64,000 bases of DNA from Candidatus Sumerlaeota bacterium (GCA_012513815.1 JAAZBM010000005.1:1-64000), one strand, 5' to 3'. Shown: positions 1 to 9,117, numbered from the stretch's first letter. Notes: generated from the sequence alone by a model not told the origin. Program-made: numbers and translations.

Positions 1-85
1 ACTCCGCGATCACATTCTTAGGTCGGTACACCATCAACGACAAACTTAGCATCCTCTTCCTTCAGATTCCAGAGAATCAAATGCA

Positions 86-126
86 AAACTCCCTCGTGTT
101 TCCTCAACACAAGGGAGTTTTCTTTT
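86..126 (+). terminator. Rho-independent terminator at left edge
   Basis: A long hairpin pairs 86-100 with 106-120. It has 14 base pairs with one C/A mismatch and a 5-base loop, and is followed by TCTTTTT. It presumably ends a plus-strand gene whose body lies to the left of the window. Only short reading-frame tails are visible in positions 1-85, so that gene cannot be named. Confidence 0.75.
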
Positions 127-205
127 TACCATCTAATCAAAACCACACAAAAATCAAAGTACTTTACAAAATTCGTGGCGATGATAATGGCTATGATGTT
201 GAGTA

Positions 206-607
206 TTGAAATGCATCACAGAACTGTCAACAATCACCGCAAAACGATTCAGAACACTCTCCCCCAAACGTGTTGCCTCAAACGCAAACGAAAAAGCAAT
301 CTCTCTGCGCGATTCGTCCGCATACAATGTCATCTATCAAACAAATGCGGACACCACACCCGATTTTTGCCCCGCAGACCAATGCGTCAGCTTCTACGGC
401 TATGCTAAATGGAATCTTGTCACAAACGAAGAAACAGACTTCGGTGTCACCTTACGTGCATCCGGCGCCGGGTACATGATGCTTGTCGCATACTGGGATT
501 GCGACGCAACCGACTCAAACGGCAAACAATCCACCATGGGAATCGAAGAAATTAAATTTGAGAGAATCGACAATTGGTCCTCAGTTGACGACTGGTCTCT
601 TTTATAG
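206..607 (+). pseudogene. Decayed, internally deleted copy of the secreted protein at 741-1592
   Basis: From about 270 the translation matches the neighbouring secreted protein in two blocks. NEKAISLRDSSAYN corresponds to NEKMIRFRDSSAWN, and the C-terminal block MGIEEIKFE corresponds to MGYEEIKFE. The signal peptide and roughly 100 residues of the middle are missing, and there is no ribosome-binding site at a sensible start. The sequence ends VDDWSLL, a good form of the DW tail seen on other exported proteins in this window, whereas the intact neighbour has lost the Trp. It is best read as a duplicated gene that has been degraded by deletion. A short expressed protein cannot be excluded. Confidence 0.7.
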
Positions 608-629
608 AATTTGAACTCAGCGAATTAAG

Positions 630-668
630 CAAACGGATTGGTTCAAACTCAACGAGCCAATCCGTTTG
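630..668 (+). terminator. Hairpin downstream of the decayed copy
   Basis: A perfect 12 bp inverted repeat, CAAACGGATTGG at 630-641 with its complement at 657-668, encloses a 15-base loop. It lies 22 bases after the stop codon at 607. The T-run is poor (TTGATT), so termination may be weak. Confidence 0.55.
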
Positions 669-704
669 TTGATTATAGCAGCAGCATTTTTTCAAAACAT
701 CCCC

Positions 705-733
705 TTAACTTTCCCGCCAAAGTGTTATATATT
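705..733 (+). promoter_or_regulatory. Sigma70-like promoter giving a near-leaderless transcript
   Basis: TTAACT at 705-710 and TATATT at 728-733 are separated by 17 bases. The ATG at 741 lies only 7 bases past the -10 box and has no Shine-Dalgarno sequence. The predicted transcript would begin at or within a base or two of the start codon. Confidence 0.5.
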
Positions 734-740
734 ACAGTTA

Positions 741-1592
741 ATGACTACACTCAGACATATCCGGAACAACATCATCAGCGCCGCAGCGGCGTTCACGCTT
801 GCGGCGGCCACTTGCGCCACGGCACTCGCGGACGAGACATTACTCTATGTCAATATCAACAACGTCCCCACATCCGAGATGAACAATGGCATCCCAGCCA
901 GCACCGGACTTACGTGTACATGGAATGACTGGGGCTTCCCGACTGTCACGACGCCCGAAAGTATCGGCTTCCCCAAGCGCACAACAAACGTGAATGAAAA
1001 GATGATTCGATTCCGCGATTCAAGCGCATGGAACAGGCTCTATCCAACGGCCGCACCCAACGCGACCAAATGGAATCTCAACGGCCAGCGCCTCTCTTTC
1101 TGGGGCTACGCGAAATGGGAACCGGTTATCATGACCGAGGAAGCGTTCGGCGTGGTGCTACGCGCACCATACTCGAAGACACCCAATAGCTCATGGACAC
1201 GCCAAGGATACTTCTGCTTCTTCGGCTCCAAAGGCTCGTACTGGACACCCAAATCCGGCAGATTCTACCCGCGCGAGAGAACACCCTTTATCATGCGGGC
1301 AAACGCCGACGGCACATGGGACTTCATCGCGAGAAACGAAGGATACGCCATCGACCCCAAAGACGGATGGCACCTCTACTCCGCCCAGATGGTCAACAAC
1401 ACCATCACAATGTCTGTGGACGGAGTCGTCGTGCTCGAAGCCACCGACAGTTCCTCAGCGCGATACCAAACGGGTTTCCCCATGCTTTTTGTTTACTGGG
1501 ATGACCAAGTCAACAAGGATGCCGCCGGCAACTGGACGGCTATGGGATACGAAGAAATCAAATTCGAAAAAGTCGACGCTACTCTTCTCTGA
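741..1592 (+). CDS. Secreted protein of unknown function
   Basis: This 283-residue protein is exported. It has a basic N-terminus (MTTLRHIRNN) and an Ala-rich hydrophobic stretch, with likely cleavage after ATALA near residue 30. The rest is rich in aromatic residues, Gly and Asn, and in short beta-strand-like segments. It resembles a single jelly-roll or LamG-like lectin domain, but I do not recognise the family. I chose the start at 741 because the longer frame from 666 would put 25 untypical residues before the signal peptide. The C-terminus KVDATLL looks like a worn form of the DW tail found on other exported proteins here. A decayed paralogue lies just upstream, and the stop codon abuts the convergent gene at 1593. 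Confidence 0.7.
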   Translation: MTTLRHIRNNIISAAAAFTLAAATCATALADETLLYVNINNVPTSEMNNGIPASTGLTCTWNDWGFPTVTTPESIGFPKRTTNVNEKMIRFRDSSAWNRLYPTAAPNATKWNLNGQRLSFWGYAKWEPVIMTEEAFGVVLRAPYSKTPNSSWTRQGYFCFFGSKGSYWTPKSGRFYPRERTPFIMRANADGTWDFIARNEGYAIDPKDGWHLYSAQMVNNTITMSVDGVVVLEATDSSSARYQTGFPMLFVYWDDQVNKDAAGNWTAMGYEEIKFEKVDATLL

Positions 1593-2957
1593 TCAATCGT
1601 CGAATTCGACCCGATTAATCAGCGGGAATGGCTCAATCATCACCATCCGCGCAATCAAATTCGACGGAATCATCGAAGACCGCGTATTGCAATAGGTCGC
1701 GATGTCGTTATAATACGCCGACGCCAACGCAATCCGAGTTTCGGTATCAGACAACTCCTTCTGCAAACGCAAAAAGTTTTCGCCCGCCCTCAACTCCGGA
1801 TAACACTCCGCAAGTGCCTGCAAAGCCTGCGCGGCCTCCTGCGTCTTCACGCTGTCACCCACAAAAGACTGCTGTCCCAGTGCGCGCAACTCTGACAAAT
1901 TTCTCTGCACATCAGCCTCATAATCGCGTACCGCAGATACAATCCCGACAAGGGTCGGAATCAGCTCGGAGCGGCGTTTGAACTGCACCTCAAGGTGCGC
2001 AAAGCCCTCGTACACACGTTGACGTAAAACAACCAATCGATTGAAATTGATCGCAAGCCAAGCCAACACATTGAAGCACAGGAGCGACATCGTATAATCA
2101 ACCGCCGACTTCATCGTAAACTCCGGCCACAAAAACATCGTGATTCCCCAAAAGCTGCCCGCCATCAGCAGTGCAATGGACTTTTTCTTTTTCAGCTGCG
2201 TCACGCTATCCATCTCGCCGCCCGCCGCGATATAATACAACGGCAACGTGTAGTGACCGCCAATCATCGGAGCGACAACATCCGTGCGTTCGCGCGCGTA
2301 ACCGAAAACATAAACGGGGCTATTGACCAAAAGTGTCTGCTCCCGAAAGCGCCGCCGATGCTGCGTCCGTGAATCCTCGGCCTTCATACATTTTCCAAAA
2401 TACATCTCATCATCAGGCGTTGTCTCGCGGCAATAAATCTCATCCCCCACGACTTCCGCACCCGCGCAATCTATCAGAATCTCGCCCGAATCATCCTTCA
2501 AATAAAACGGAACATAACTTTCGTGCGCAACAATCTCAACCCAAACGTTCGCGCTTGTCTTGCCGCCCGAATTCCGCGTACACAATTCCTCAACAATGGT
2601 CTTCGTCCACACACATGGCAACCCGCTCAGATTCCCCGACATCGGAGACTCGCAGACGGTGATCCCGGACAACTCGACGCGCCCCAGAAACACACCTTGC
2701 ACGCGTGAAGTTGGTGTATCATCAAAAATCAATTGTTTGCGATAGCTCTGAAAATAGGCGCCCATCATCAGAACAGTGACACCCAAGCCTGCACAGCTAA
2801 AGAAGTCGAAAAGCTGATAAACAGCGGCCGCGAACAAGATGCCTGCCGTCAACAAAAACAGACAACAGCAGATAAAAACATATCGACCGATGCCATGCGG
2901 AACAATCGCGGGAAGGACAAAACGTTCGTTATCCGGAGCACTCGCGTCCATGGCCAA
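1593..2957 (-). CDS. Membrane protein fusing a GIDE-like domain to a LemA domain
   Basis: The protein has 454 residues. Two hydrophobic segments (about 27-50 and 53-70) are followed by a region resembling the GIDE/MULAN fold (about 85-235, with the pattern P-x-SG-x-x-C-V-W). A second membrane pair spans about 265-315. The C-terminal third is a clear LemA domain, beginning NRLVVLRQRVYEGFAHLEVQ and containing RRSELIP and a late A-x-A-Y-Y-N-D motif. LemA proteins are membrane-associated with poorly defined roles, and stand-alone LemA is about 190 residues, so the fusion is unusual. The gene starts 5 bases after the URO-D gene and is probably cotranscribed with it. A start at the third codon (MDAS) is possible. 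Confidence 0.75.
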   Translation of the reverse strand: MAMDASAPDNERFVLPAIVPHGIGRYVFICCCLFLLTAGILFAAAVYQLFDFFSCAGLGVTVLMMGAYFQSYRKQLIFDDTPTSRVQGVFLGRVELSGITVCESPMSGNLSGLPCVWTKTIVEELCTRNSGGKTSANVWVEIVAHESYVPFYLKDDSGEILIDCAGAEVVGDEIYCRETTPDDEMYFGKCMKAEDSRTQHRRRFREQTLLVNSPVYVFGYARERTDVVAPMIGGHYTLPLYYIAAGGEMDSVTQLKKKKSIALLMAGSFWGITMFLWPEFTMKSAVDYTMSLLCFNVLAWLAINFNRLVVLRQRVYEGFAHLEVQFKRRSELIPTLVGIVSAVRDYEADVQRNLSELRALGQQSFVGDSVKTQEAAQALQALAECYPELRAGENFLRLQKELSDTETRIALASAYYNDIATYCNTRSSMIPSNLIARMVMIEPFPLINRVEFDD

Positions 2958-2962
2958 ATGCC

Positions 2963-4033
2963 CTACAACCGATACAAATGGTCAGTGTATGCGCGGCGAA
3001 CGGCCTCATAGTTCTCAATCGGAACAGAAGCCGTTATCGCGTTGCTCGCCGTCAGGATATGGCCGCCCAAACCCCACCGAACATCGCTACCTACGTTAAG
3101 ACACGCCTGCACATGCTGATAAACATCCTTCGGCGTCCCAAAACTCAACGTATTCCCACAATCGAGATTCCCCAAAAATGTATGCGTCCGCCCAAAGCGC
3201 TCGCGCAACTTTCCCAAATCCATCCCGGCATGTTGGTCAATCTCAATGTAACCGTCGACATCGCATCCAACCAAAAAGTCATCAATCACGCTCCACAAAT
3301 TTCCGTCACTCGCGTTCACTGCATAGCAACCCAGAGCATGACAAACCTCCGAAGTTTTGCGCACTTCAGGCACGATAAAATCCCGATAAGCACTCGGCGA
3401 AATCAATGGACGATTCCCCGCAAAGTCGCCGCCGACGCCAATGATTTTGCAACCTGTCTCGGCATAAAACTTCGCCAACGCGATAGCCCGACGCGTACAC
3501 TGCTCAAAGTGTTGATGCGCAATCTCAGGTTCGAGCAACATTGTCTGCATCAGGTCAACATCATCCCAAACGCCATGCGTAAAAGTCGGCGCCATCATCA
3601 CAATGGACAATCCGCGCCGACGCAACTCTGCCGCAACTGCCGGATAAATCTCCAACCGCGCCGCCGGTAACAAATCGCTCTCGGCCTCACGCCGTTCAAC
3701 GCGAATTGCCATCCGATCCTCCGGCTCCTCCGCGTCAATCGGCGTCGGCGCCACATCATCAATCGGCTCGGACGGCACTGTGTAAATAATATCATGACCC
3801 AACGCGACGGCCAAATCAACCTGATCACAAGCCGCCTGCCGCACTGCCGCCGACCAACCAAGGTCGCTCACGGCCTGACGCCAATTCGACGGGTCTGCGA
3901 CGTAAATGCGATTCAAATAATAATCCACTATCGGCGACTGCATCACATACTCAAACACCGGAGTTCGATCCGGCGACTCATGCGCAAAGGCCGCAGTCAC
4001 ACGCTGCAAACTATTCATCGTATTCGGAGACAT
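2963..4033 (-). CDS. URO-D (MtaA/CmuA-type) family protein
   Basis: This 356-residue protein belongs to the uroporphyrinogen decarboxylase superfamily. It begins NSLQRVTAAFAHESPDRTPVFE and has the family's TIM-barrel pattern, including GVGGDFAGNRPLISPSAYRDF and a late FLGNLDCGNTLSFGTPKDV. Members outside haem synthesis are methyltransferases or demethylases acting with corrinoid proteins or thiols. The canonical HemE N-terminus with its substrate-binding arginines is not obvious, and no other haem gene is nearby, so a methyl-transfer role is more likely. No corrinoid protein lies next to it. Its ATG overlaps the stop of the preceding small gene by one base (TAATG), indicating translational coupling. 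Confidence 0.8.
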   Translation of the reverse strand: MSPNTMNSLQRVTAAFAHESPDRTPVFEYVMQSPIVDYYLNRIYVADPSNWRQAVSDLGWSAAVRQAACDQVDLAVALGHDIIYTVPSEPIDDVAPTPIDAEEPEDRMAIRVERREAESDLLPAARLEIYPAVAAELRRRGLSIVMMAPTFTHGVWDDVDLMQTMLLEPEIAHQHFEQCTRRAIALAKFYAETGCKIIGVGGDFAGNRPLISPSAYRDFIVPEVRKTSEVCHALGCYAVNASDGNLWSVIDDFLVGCDVDGYIEIDQHAGMDLGKLRERFGRTHTFLGNLDCGNTLSFGTPKDVYQHVQACLNVGSDVRWGLGGHILTASNAITASVPIENYEAVRRAYTDHLYRL

Positions 4034-4377
4034 TAATCCTTCTTACTGACGACGCCCTCGACGAAGCGCCCGCCCATGCGAGTGGTTGTCTTGAAAACGC
4101 CCGTCGCAACCTTGCCCGCCGTCTTACCGGCCTCCAACGTTACTTTGTTAAACTTCTTCTGGAGAACCTGTTCTGTCTCCGCCGCCGGAACAACGACCTG
4201 ATGCAAAAACGCATCGTTCACCGGCTTGAACGCCTGTTTACTGCTCTTGTAAACATCACCAAACTTCCCGACCAACGAATGCACGCCCTCGGGCAGCAGC
4301 GGAGCCTCATCACGGCTTTGAGCGAAAACATCGCCGCACAGCAGCATCGCAACACAACAGAATAACGCAGTCTTCAT
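4033..4377 (-). CDS. Small secreted helical protein
   Basis: The predicted product is 114 residues. The start at 4377 gives a clean signal peptide, MKTALFCCVAMLLCGDVFAQ, cleaved near residue 20; the longer frame would run into the end of the mutase gene. The mature part is mainly helical, with a repeated GK-T/V-A pattern (EAGKTAGKVATGVFKTTTRMG) that may be amphipathic and associate with membrane. I do not recognise a family. The gene lies 14 bases after the phosphohexomutase gene and overlaps the URO-D start by one base, so it sits in the middle of a four-gene operon. Confidence 0.6.
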   Translation of the reverse strand: MKTALFCCVAMLLCGDVFAQSRDEAPLLPEGVHSLVGKFGDVYKSSKQAFKPVNDAFLHQVVVPAAETEQVLQKKFNKVTLEAGKTAGKVATGVFKTTTRMGGRFVEGVVSKKD

Positions 4378-4390
4378 ATCGCCTGTCCCC

Positions 4391-5881
4391 CTACTGACAA
4401 TCCTTGAACAGCAACGCCTCGCCGGCGCCAAGCACCGTCGCCACCTGCTCGCGCGTCCCGGAGCCGACATAAACGCGGCCCAGAGGTTCCGTATCGCTCA
4501 GACGCATCAACATCCAACTGCCATCTTCAAGATAGAACTTCACGCCATCAATCAGATTCACACGTGCAACCTTGATTCCGACGACTTCCGACGGAGGGTT
4601 CGCCCTCAGACCCGCGAAATTCGCACGCAGCTTATTCATATCACTGGCGTGTTTGCCAATCCGGTCATAGGCGAATGGCCCAAACTCCGCACGCAGTTCC
4701 GCGACGGCTTCCTTCATGCTCTTGCCTGTAGACGCCATCATCTCGGCCGCAAGCAGACAGCTCAAAACGCCATCGCGTTCCGGCACATGATTCTTGTACC
4801 CAAAGCCGCCGCTCTCCTCGCCACCAATCAAAATATCCTTCTTCAGCATGACTTCACAAACATTCTTGAAGCCAACGGGAACCTCATAAACCGTGCGCCC
4901 AAGCTTCCCGGCGACCTTGTCGATGGTATCCGCCATCGAGGTCGTGCGCACAACATCACCGCTATAACCACGAGTCCGAACAAGATAGCGGAACAGCAAA
5001 GGCATCAAGTCATGCAACTGCACAAACTCGCCATCCTCATCCAAAACACCAAAACGGTCAGCATCGCCATCGGTCGCCAAGCCCAGCACGGCGCCCGCGT
5101 CAGACTTCATCGCCTCGATATGTTCCGACATATTCATCGCGACCGGCTCAGGCCCGGACTTCCCGCCAAACATCGGATCCGGCTTGCCATTGAGCGTCAG
5201 CACATCAACGCCCAGTTTGCGCAAAAACGCATCAACCGTGTTGCAACCCGCGCCGAACATCGGATTAAAAATCACGCGACCCTTGAAGCGACGCAGAATG
5301 TCGACATCCACAAACTTCTCCAAGTTCGCGTAGTACTCCGGCAAAAAGTCAACCTCCGTCACCGAACCGCCCGCACTGGTCGGAATCTCATCCATCTCCG
5401 CAATCCGATGCAAATGCGCCTCAATCGCGCGCGTTTCTTCGACCATCGCGGAACCACCATAATAACTCTTGAATTTCACGCCGTTATAAGTCGGCGGATT
5501 GTGGCTCGCCGTAATCATTATTCCACCGGGCAAACCCAAATGCTTCACCGAAAAGGACAACGCCGGAGTCGGGCACGGAGCGCGGCTCAGCAAAACCTTT
5601 GCCCCGCACTTAGCCGCCTGCTCGCTTAACGCACGAGCAAACTGGGGCGATAGAAAACGCGTGTCATAACCGACCGCGATCGTCGGATTTAAAACATCCG
5701 AGGTCGTCATCTTCAAATCAACCGCACCCTCTTTGCTACTCGCTGTGGCGCAAAGCCGAGCAAAATCTTTCGCGTGCGCAACCATCGCCGCCGCAATATA
5801 GCGAACATTGTCGAAGGTGAAATCCTCCGCAATCAACGCACGCCATCCATCTGTCCCAAAACGGGGCAACTTCATACTCAT
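4391..5881 (-). CDS. Phosphoglucomutase/phosphomannomutase family enzyme
   Basis: A 496-residue alpha-D-phosphohexomutase with all four signatures. The N-terminus is FGTDGWRA, the phosphoserine loop is TASHNPPTYNG (about residue 123), the metal loop is DGDADRFG (about 270), the sugar-binding loop is GGEESGGFG (about 355), and the C-terminal phosphate-binding stretch includes SDTEPLGRVYVGS. The enzyme interconverts hexose 1- and 6-phosphates. At about 50 residues longer than GlmM it is closer to PGM/PMM-like enzymes, and the substrate cannot be fixed from sequence. It is the first gene of the minus-strand operon running to 1593. Its start is MSMKLP, and codon 3 could also serve. Confidence 0.88.
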   Translation of the reverse strand: MSMKLPRFGTDGWRALIAEDFTFDNVRYIAAAMVAHAKDFARLCATASSKEGAVDLKMTTSDVLNPTIAVGYDTRFLSPQFARALSEQAAKCGAKVLLSRAPCPTPALSFSVKHLGLPGGIMITASHNPPTYNGVKFKSYYGGSAMVEETRAIEAHLHRIAEMDEIPTSAGGSVTEVDFLPEYYANLEKFVDVDILRRFKGRVIFNPMFGAGCNTVDAFLRKLGVDVLTLNGKPDPMFGGKSGPEPVAMNMSEHIEAMKSDAGAVLGLATDGDADRFGVLDEDGEFVQLHDLMPLLFRYLVRTRGYSGDVVRTTSMADTIDKVAGKLGRTVYEVPVGFKNVCEVMLKKDILIGGEESGGFGYKNHVPERDGVLSCLLAAEMMASTGKSMKEAVAELRAEFGPFAYDRIGKHASDMNKLRANFAGLRANPPSEVVGIKVARVNLIDGVKFYLEDGSWMLMRLSDTEPLGRVYVGSGTREQVATVLGAGEALLFKDCQ

Positions 5882-6030
5882 TTTCTATTTTTCCCTTCGG
5901 GTTTTATCTTAAATTACCCACAAGAACTCCAACTATGCAAACACAACAAACACAACTTACATGTGACTGAAATGCCTACTCAAACGATATCCTCATCACA
6001 GAACCAAACCAAATCACGAAAGAATGGCTG

Positions 6031-6858
6031 ATGAAGATGAACACATGGCTAAAAATAAAATGTAGAGTCTTCGAGATTGTCGAGATTGCTAAACCCGGAG
6101 ACGTCGTAAGTAAGATTTTCGACATCATCATCATTGCGCTCATTCTCATCAGTGTCGTTGTTGTCATCGAGAGTACCGTCAAAGTCGACATCAAAACCGA
6201 ACGGTTCTTCCAAGCACTCAACACATTCACCGTCATCGTTTTCACGCTCGAGTACGCCGCCCGAATCTGGACGGCCGACCTACTCCACCCCGACTGCACA
6301 CCCGGCAAAGCACGACTCAAGTACATCTTCTCCGGCATGGCCATCATCGATCTGCTCGCGATACTGCCGTTCTACTTCCCCTACTTCATTCCGATGAACC
6401 TCATCGTCCTCAGAACGCTCAGAGTCCTCAGACTCCTCAGAGTCTTCAAATTCAACCGATACACCGACTCACTATCCACCATCGGCACGGTACTCAAAGA
6501 AAGAGGCTACCAACTTATATCATCCATTTTCGTCGTCATGGTCCTCATGGTTATCGCGTCGGTTCTCATTTACACATTCGAAAACCCGCAACAACCCGAG
6601 GTCTTCCAGAACGCATTCTCCGGAATGTGGTGGGCGGTTGCCACGCTGACCACCGTCGGATACGGCGACATCTACCCCATCACAATCGCCGGAAAAATCT
6701 TCAGCGCCATCATCGCACTACTCGGAATCGGACTCGTTGCCATCCCAACCGGTATTATCTCAGCGGGCTTCATCGAGCAAATCGAAACCAAACACGCCCA
6801 AAATGAAGAACATGGCGAGAAGTGTTATTGCCCTTACTGTGGCAAGAAAATCAAATAA
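6031..6858 (+). CDS. Voltage-gated-type potassium channel with C-terminal zinc-ribbon-like tail
   Basis: A 275-residue ion channel subunit with six predicted membrane helices. The S4-like segment LRTLRVLRLLRVFKF carries regularly spaced arginines. The pore loop contains the selectivity filter TTVGYGDIYP, diagnostic of K+ selectivity, followed by the last helix with AIPTGIISAGF. Such proteins form tetramers in the cytoplasmic membrane. The C-terminus ends CYCPYCGKKIK, a CxxC pair typical of half a zinc ribbon, which is not usual for small Kv-like channels. The gene is divergent from the mutase gene and has no clear partner. The second Met (codon 3) is an alternative start. Confidence 0.9.
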   Translation: MKMNTWLKIKCRVFEIVEIAKPGDVVSKIFDIIIIALILISVVVVIESTVKVDIKTERFFQALNTFTVIVFTLEYAARIWTADLLHPDCTPGKARLKYIFSGMAIIDLLAILPFYFPYFIPMNLIVLRTLRVLRLLRVFKFNRYTDSLSTIGTVLKERGYQLISSIFVVMVLMVIASVLIYTFENPQQPEVFQNAFSGMWWAVATLTTVGYGDIYPITIAGKIFSAIIALLGIGLVAIPTGIISAGFIEQIETKHAQNEEHGEKCYCPYCGKKIK

Positions 6859-6934
6859 CAGACTTAAACTGCTAATATTACTAAATTATTTTTCTTCACA
6901 CCAACAAAAAAAGCACGACCACTGCGAAAAATAC

Positions 6935-6963
6935 TTGCATTTATTACCCAACTTAAGTATAAT
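6935..6963 (+). promoter_or_regulatory. Strong sigma70-type promoter for the secreted protein at 7042
   Basis: TTGCAT at 6935-6940 and TATAAT at 6958-6963 are separated by 17 bases. The predicted leader is about 70 bases and contains AAAGGA 12 bases before the ATG. The -35 element and the bases after it (CTTGCATTTATTA) recur at the promoter of the secreted CBM9-like gene at 20325. Confidence 0.75.
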
Positions 6964-7041
6964 AGCTATTAATGGAGAAATATAGACTCCTAAATTTACG
7001 TAGCAGAAGTCATTAATCATAAGAAAGGATATTTTATCGAT

Positions 7042-9051
7042 ATGACAAAATATACAAGTTTACTCGTTGCGGCAGCATTCGCCATCACGGCAGCAGCCAC
7101 CGCAGCAGACACAAAGACTGTCCTCTGTGACTTTGAGAGCACAGTAGACTACAGTGGCAACGCCGCAACTTGGGCATCCCCGGCAATACAAGACACAGTC
7201 GTCCTTGCCAAACAAGCCGGCATATCCGGCAACGGCATCAAAGTTGACTACACCTATCAGGGTGACTCAGCATGCACATACGCCGGATTCCATTCATGGG
7301 ATTATCCGGTCGCGACATTTGCCACATCCGTTGATATGGCAGAGGCAGACGGCTTCTCCGTTTGGATTAAGAACGAAACAGTCAGCCCATTCAGCGTTAT
7401 GTTCTACGTCAAGGATGCGGCTGGCGAAGTCATGCGCATCATGTACTCCGGCCTGCTTCCAACCGCCCATACGGACTGGACAGAGGTCATGATTCCTCTG
7501 GCGCAATCCCCAACGGATGCCACCGGTGACTTCGGACACGGCCTCCAGACCTCCATCTGGAAAAACTCCGGGCGCGCCATCGACCTTTCGAAAATCGCCG
7601 AATTCGGTATCACCGTTTACGACCGTGAAGGCGTCCAAACCGACGGTTCCTTCTCGTTCGAACTCGACGACTTCTCATTCTTTGTAGGCACCGACAACGA
7701 ACAGGTCATCAAGAAGTTTGACTTTGCGACCGACAGCGCGACAGATTGGTCCTCCTTTGATGGCGGAGTTGTCTCTCAAGGCACCGGCACCATGAACCTC
7801 ACAACCACCCTTGCAACATGGGTTCCCAAAGGCGCCGAAATCGAATTGCCTGAAACAATCGACTGCTCCAATCTGGCCTATGCCAAGTTTGACGTCGAAG
7901 GCGATGCCATCATGGCCGCCGTCAATCCGACTCTCGACCTGCACCTCATCGACGTGAACGACAAAGTCATGGCCTCCTTGGCTTACAACGTACTCAAAGC
8001 CGCCGATGGTGGTGTTTCCTTTGCGCCCACGCACACAGCGGGATGCCAGGATCTTACTTATTATGGCCTCAGCTGCTGGCGCTTCGGCACATATAGCGGC
8101 GATTATAATGCCAACAAAGACTTCGACGCGACCCAAGTCAAGAAAATCAGAATTGGCTACGAACCTCAACAGGTGGCAGACCCGGACGTCGTCGGACAAG
8201 AAGCCACCATCAAGATTAAGAGCATGACACTGGCCGCCACCGCCAAGATACCGGTTGGACCGCAACCTGAAGGCGCGAAAACAATCGATTGCGTCTGGAC
8301 AGACCAGCCAATCGCCATGGACGGAACCGGGAGCGATGCCGCTTGGAACAAGGCCGCTTGGTCAACCGCAGCGTTCACACAACGCGGCTCAACCACAGAA
8401 GTCCCCGCTGACTTCCAGGGCAAATTCAAAACAATGTGGGATGAGACATCCATGTACTTCCTGCTTGAATTCGTCACAGGCGCCACCGATGGTAAGCACT
8501 ATGGCATCAACAACAACGCCAACCAGCTTGTCTCGGCCTACTACGACGGCACCAACTTCATGAACGAATTTGATATCTTCGTATCACCCGCAGGCAACAC
8601 ACAAGGCTCGAGCCATTACTATCAGATTATGCCTTACTTCGAAACAGACGCCACCGGACATCAGCCCACTGCTTCCAACAATGGCTTCTTCTTCGGTGCC
8701 ATCGATGCAGCAGGAAGCTGGGCCAACGTTACCTCCGCCAACATCGAAGTCAAAGCAAAAGAAGATTTGGGTGCCCAAAAAGTCACATTCGAAGTCAAAG
8801 TTCCTTATGCGGGCTTGAATGACGCAACAGCCAACGGTGGCGTTGCTCAAATGAGCAAACCCGCTGTCGGTGACACATGGTACGGCAACGTCTGCCACTG
8901 GGCCAACCAGTTTAGCGGCGACACGCCCAACACAGTGCTCGCGGTTTGGGGACAAGATCCTGCTGACCTCCAAGCATGGGGCAAAGCCTATCCCATGGGC
9001 TCCTTCAACTTCGTCTATGCTGCCGAAGTCGCAGACTGGGAACTTTTCTAA
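7042..9051 (+). CDS. Secreted multi-domain CBM9-like carbohydrate-binding protein with C-terminal DW tail
   Basis: The protein has 669 residues and a signal peptide (MTKYTSLLVAAAFAITAAAT, cleaved about residue 21). Two beta-rich jelly-roll-like regions follow: about 25-220, starting VLCDFES, and about 225-405, starting KKFDFATDSATDWSSFDGG. The C-terminal region (about 415-650) has the CBM9/DOMON-like pattern, with an I-A-M-D-G-T-G-S-D-A-A-W opening, then YFLLEF and YDGTNF. It ends EVADWELF, the tag shared with other exported proteins in the window. No catalytic motif is visible, so binding of plant or host glycans at the cell surface is the reasonable inference. It has its own promoter and a strong terminator. 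Confidence 0.75.
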   Translation: MTKYTSLLVAAAFAITAAATAADTKTVLCDFESTVDYSGNAATWASPAIQDTVVLAKQAGISGNGIKVDYTYQGDSACTYAGFHSWDYPVATFATSVDMAEADGFSVWIKNETVSPFSVMFYVKDAAGEVMRIMYSGLLPTAHTDWTEVMIPLAQSPTDATGDFGHGLQTSIWKNSGRAIDLSKIAEFGITVYDREGVQTDGSFSFELDDFSFFVGTDNEQVIKKFDFATDSATDWSSFDGGVVSQGTGTMNLTTTLATWVPKGAEIELPETIDCSNLAYAKFDVEGDAIMAAVNPTLDLHLIDVNDKVMASLAYNVLKAADGGVSFAPTHTAGCQDLTYYGLSCWRFGTYSGDYNANKDFDATQVKKIRIGYEPQQVADPDVVGQEATIKIKSMTLAATAKIPVGPQPEGAKTIDCVWTDQPIAMDGTGSDAAWNKAAWSTAAFTQRGSTTEVPADFQGKFKTMWDETSMYFLLEFVTGATDGKHYGINNNANQLVSAYYDGTNFMNEFDIFVSPAGNTQGSSHYYQIMPYFETDATGHQPTASNNGFFFGAIDAAGSWANVTSANIEVKAKEDLGAQKVTFEVKVPYAGLNDATANGGVAQMSKPAVGDTWYGNVCHWANQFSGDTPNTVLAVWGQDPADLQAWGKAYPMGSFNFVYAAEVADWELF

Positions 9052-9087
9052 AAACAACTTTCTTCTAACGAAGAAATTGACAAAAAA

Positions 9088-9117
9088 AACGCTCCGGGCA
9101 AAACCGGGGCGTTTTTT
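9088..9117 (+). terminator. Rho-independent terminator of the gene at 7042-9051
   Basis: The arm AACGCTCCGG (9088-9097) pairs with CCGGGGCGTT (9104-9113) with one G-T pair. The loop is 6 bases and a six-T run begins at 9112. Its 3' arm is also the beginning of the direct repeat that flanks the restriction island. Only this 3' half reappears at 12694. Confidence 0.85.

Noticed and set aside
1-85. C-terminal end of a gene at the left edge
   Set aside because: The three forward frames give only short tails (stops at 21 and 49, or running through the terminator), and none can be tied to a family.
4649-5629. A 326-codon plus-strand frame inside the phosphohexomutase gene
   Set aside because: It is antisense to a strongly conserved enzyme, has His/Arg-rich composition and no recognisable domain.
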